This document shows, one piece after another, positions 62,091-64,000 of a stretch of 64,000 nucleotides of DNA; the stretch's first letter is position 1, and each line of letters begins with the position of its first letter. Source of the stretch: Pseudochelatococcus lubricantis (GTDB lineage Bacteria > Pseudomonadota > Alphaproteobacteria > Rhizobiales > Beijerinckiaceae); NCBI RefSeq assembly GCF_042432495.1, contig NZ_JBHLXC010000001.1, positions 496,001 to 560,000 on the forward strand, read 5' to 3'. Under the pieces are notes generated by a model, which had not been told where the DNA came from, ran no database searches, and worked only from the letters and a program-made list of their open reading frames with translations. The translations under genes and the position numbers were made by a program.

Positions 62091-63404
62091 TCATTCCGCC
62101 TCGAACACCTGCCGCGGCCAGACCACCTGCACGAGCGCGCCTTCGCCGGGGGCGTTGGTCCAGGTGACTTCGGCGCCCGAACGTTCGATCAATGTCTTGG
62201 CGATGAACACACCGAGCCCGTGGCCGTCCGCGTTGTCGTCGTGGCTGCGGCGCACGATTCCACGCCGCTCCGCGCCGCGTGACGTGACGTAGGGTTCGCC
62301 GAGCCGCAGCAGGATGTCGGGCGTGAAGCCCGGCCCGTCGTCGCGAACGGCGAGCGTCACCGTATCCGCCGTCCAGTGCGCCTCGATCGTCACCTGCCTG
62401 CGGGCGAAGTCGACGGCGTTGTCGACGATGTTGCCCAGTCCGTACAGCAGGCCGGGGTTGCGTGCGGTCACGGGCTCCCGCCCTTCTCCCTTGCAGGTGA
62501 TCGTGATCGGCACCTCGAAGCCGCGCTGCGGGCCTGCCACCTCCTCGATCAGGTGCGAGAGCGTCAGATGGCCGAGGGGGCCTGCGTCGTTTGTGCCGAG
62601 CGAGGTGAGCGTGGCGAGGATTTCCCGGCAACGGCCGACCTGCTCCCGCAGCAGGGCGAGGTCTTCCGCCATCGGATGGTCCGGGCCGGCGGCGCGGTCG
62701 AGTTCCCGCACCACGAGCGCGATGGTGGCGAGCGGTGTACCGAGTTCATGCGCGGCGGCGGCGGCGAGGCCGTCGAGCTGCCAGAGATGCTGCTCGCGCT
62801 CCAGCACCAGTTCCGTCGCGGAAAGGGCATGCGCGAGCTGGCGCGCTTCGTCCGCCACCCGCCACGTGTAGACGCCCGTGAAACCAAGGCCGAGCTGGAT
62901 CGCGAACCAGATGCCGATAATATAAGGCAGCGGCAGCGACAGCGTCTCGCCCGATACCCACGGCAGCGGCAGGTGGAAGAAGGCGAGGCCCGTCGTCAGC
63001 GCCAGCGCGAAGGCCCCCAGCAGCAGCGTGCGCCATGGCGGCAGCACCGTCGCCGAAATCATCACCGGCGCCAGCACCAGAAGGGAAAAGGGGTTCTGCA
63101 GTCCGCCGGTGAGGAACAGCAGCACCGAGAGCTGCAGGACGTCGTATCCCAGAATGAGCGAGGCGAGCCAAGGATCGAGTCGCGCGCTCGCCGGATAGCG
63201 GATGCGCAGGATGATGTTGAGCAGCGCGGAACAGGCGATCACTCCAAAACACGCGCCGAACGGCAGCGCATAATCCAGCCCGAACTGCACGCCGGCGACG
63301 GCCGCGCTCTGGCCGATGACCGCGAGCCAGCGCAGGCGCACGAGCGTGTCGACCTTGAGCCGATGGGCATCGTGCTCCACGTCGATGCCTTCCGCCTTCG
63401 CCAT
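62091..63404 (-). CDS. actS: Redox sensor histidine kinase ActS/RegB
   Basis: 437 residues. Six membrane segments (about 25-185) including the ubiquinone-site motif TGGLQNPFSLLVLAP, then H-box AAAHELGTPLAT, and ATP-binding boxes GNIVDNAVDFA, RDDGPGF and GHGLGVFIA. A Cys in GRCREILATL occupies the region of the redox-active Cys reported for RegB (C265); equivalence is likely. GGGAGG lies 6 nt before the ATG. It phosphorylates ActR. Confidence 0.96.
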   Translation of the reverse strand: MAKAEGIDVEHDAHRLKVDTLVRLRWLAVIGQSAAVAGVQFGLDYALPFGACFGVIACSALLNIILRIRYPASARLDPWLASLILGYDVLQLSVLLFLTGGLQNPFSLLVLAPVMISATVLPPWRTLLLGAFALALTTGLAFFHLPLPWVSGETLSLPLPYIIGIWFAIQLGLGFTGVYTWRVADEARQLAHALSATELVLEREQHLWQLDGLAAAAAHELGTPLATIALVVRELDRAAGPDHPMAEDLALLREQVGRCREILATLTSLGTNDAGPLGHLTLSHLIEEVAGPQRGFEVPITITCKGEGREPVTARNPGLLYGLGNIVDNAVDFARRQVTIEAHWTADTVTLAVRDDGPGFTPDILLRLGEPYVTSRGAERRGIVRRSHDDNADGHGLGVFIAKTLIERSGAEVTWTNAPGEGALVQVVWPRQVFEAE

Positions 63405-63482
63405 GCCCCGCCTCCCGCGATCGTGACTGCCCGGCGCGGTCGCTCGCCCGGCCGGTTCGCTGCAAGGCTATAGAGCATCGGA

Positions 63483-63507
63483 CCGGGAAACGGGTACCGT
63501 TTTCCGG
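63483..63507. repeat. Near-perfect palindrome upstream of actS
   Basis: CCGGGAAACG, GGTAC, CGTTTTCCGG: arms of 10 bp with one mismatch, preceded by TATAGAGCATCGGA. It lies about 80 bp upstream of actS. It may be a regulator site or a rhizobial palindromic intergenic element. Confidence 0.45.
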
Positions 63508-63785
63508 AAAAATGCGGCTTGCGGTAAACGGGCGGGGCGGCGGATGCGCGCGGGAAGTCATGTCCGGAGAACATCGCTCGGCGGAATGCCGAATCACCTG
63601 CGCGCAGAGGTGACTGATTCGTGCGGTCTCTCTCCGCCGGAGCCCGTTTCCGGACGCCTCTGCAGCAAGCGGAGGCTCGCGGATGCGGGAAGATCGTCAA
63701 GAATCTGTTAATAGTTGCGCGAGAAACTTGTTGCGGGGCAGAAATGCTCTCTGATTCGCGTTAACCGAATTTGAAAGTTTTAGAT

Positions 63786-63811
63786 GGAACAGTTACCATC
63801 CGGCTAACGTT
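63786..63811 (+). promoter_or_regulatory. Possible sigma-EcfG-type promoter near the right edge
   Basis: GGAAC (63786-63790), 18 bases, GTT (63809-63811). The spacer is one base longer than in the other four sites but still within the reported range. It would drive the gene starting at 63830. Confidence 0.35.
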
Positions 63812-63829
63812 CACGAGGATCGTAAAGCG

Positions 63830-64000
63830 GTGAAGGCAAGCGTTCCGCGCATGCCCCGGCCGCCGAACCGGCCCCGGATCAGGAACCACGGAAGCCAAGA
63901 ACCGGACAACCCGGCGTGGCGTTCCGGCCGGGGAGCAATCCCGGTGACGGCACAGACCGGTGGGGCCCCGCATGTCGCGATGCCCCTGGGAGGATTTGTG
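63830..64000 (+). CDS. Possible start of an unknown gene, cut by the window edge
   Basis: An open frame runs from GTG at 63830 (GAGGA 10 nt upstream) to the last base, 57 codons, with a second GTG in frame at 63944 (GGAG 8 nt upstream). The visible protein is rich in Pro, Arg and Gly at first and ends HVAMPLGGFV. I do not recognise it. The real start may be either codon. Confidence 0.35.
   Translation, partial: MKASVPRMPRPPNRPRIRNHGSQEPDNPAWRSGRGAIPVTAQTGGAPHVAMPLGGFV

Larger units (their letters stand above)
63405..63829. other. Long non-coding stretch upstream of actS and the edge gene
   Basis: 425 bp with no convincing gene. It holds a near-perfect palindrome at 63483-63507 and, at its right end, a possible sigma-EcfG-type site. 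The AT content rises towards 63700-63800. Promoters for actS (minus) and for the edge gene (plus) are expected here. Confidence 0.5.

Noticed and set aside
63761..63973. 70-codon minus-strand open frame at the right edge
   Set aside because: Composition like a shadow frame and no ribosome site; the plus-strand frame is a little more credible.
63830..64000. Riboswitch (cobalamin-like) in the GC-rich right edge
   Set aside because: No cobalamin-box sequence or matching hairpins were found; the stretch is open as a reading frame.

Overview
The window is a GC-rich chromosomal segment from an alphaproteobacterium, most likely of the order Hyphomicrobiales (Rhizobiales). This rests on gene order and family content: a rhizobial-type flagellar cluster with motE, flaF, flbT and a DUF1217 protein; the serC-serA-purA-rpoH-rluD series; a NepR/PhyR/EcfG general stress response locus; and an ActS/ActR (RegB/RegA) pair. 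The genus cannot be fixed from the sequence alone. No IS element, phage, plasmid function or CRISPR array was seen.

Layout. 1-7.3 kb: housekeeping and accessory genes (partial Hsp70-like ATPase, M17 aminopeptidase coupled to an NlpC/P60 hydrolase, a MoeB-like enzyme, a phytase-like exported protein, an SPFH membrane protein). 7.4-33.6 kb: the flagellar cluster in two divergent arms. The minus arm reads motA, fliM, fliN, fliG, flhB, an unknown gene, flgB, flgC, fliE, flgG, flgA, flgI, motE, flgH, fliL, fliP. The plus arm reads DUF1217, flgF, fliI, flgE, flgK, flgL, flaF, flbT, flgD, fliQ, flhA, fliR, then four small accessory genes that look like diverged FliJ, FlgJ (rod-binding), FlgN and FliL counterparts. 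33.6-39.0 kb: cheA (with a fused receiver domain), cheW, cheB, cheR. 39.3-41.7 kb: an MBOAT O-acyltransferase with an SGNH-like partner. 41.7-50.4 kb: serC behind a likely structured leader RNA, serA, purA, a membrane-anchored unknown, rpoH, an RluD-type pseudouridine synthase and tRNA-Glu(CTC).

50.5-56.3 kb: the general stress response. ecfG, a membrane HisKA_2-type sensor kinase with a strongly degenerate ATP-binding domain, and nepR lie on the minus strand; phyR diverges from nepR. I read promoter sites of the sigma-EcfG form (GGAAC, 17 bases, GTT) in front of ecfG, nepR, phyR and a nearby csbD-like gene, so master regulators and at least one target sit together. 56.4-61.3 kb: nucleotide-sugar and O-antigen genes (a UDP-glucuronate 4-epimerase-like enzyme plus a WecA-like transferase, a 4-reductase-like SDR and a WbpM-like 4,6-dehydratase), a set that resembles N-acetyl-quinovosamine synthesis and transfer. 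61.4-63.4 kb: actR and actS. The last 0.6 kb is mostly non-coding and may contain the start of another gene.

The least expected structure is a set of dispersed intergenic repeats. One family of about 100 bp with two hairpins occurs three times (12.6, 47.8 and 53.4 kb); a second of about 88 bp three times (17.5, 31.6 and 47.7 kb); two shorter families twice each, one of them flanking fliN in inverted orientation. At 47.68-47.87 kb three families lie side by side. In three cases the repeat edge supplies the TAG stop codon of the neighbouring gene (fliE, fliM, rpoH).
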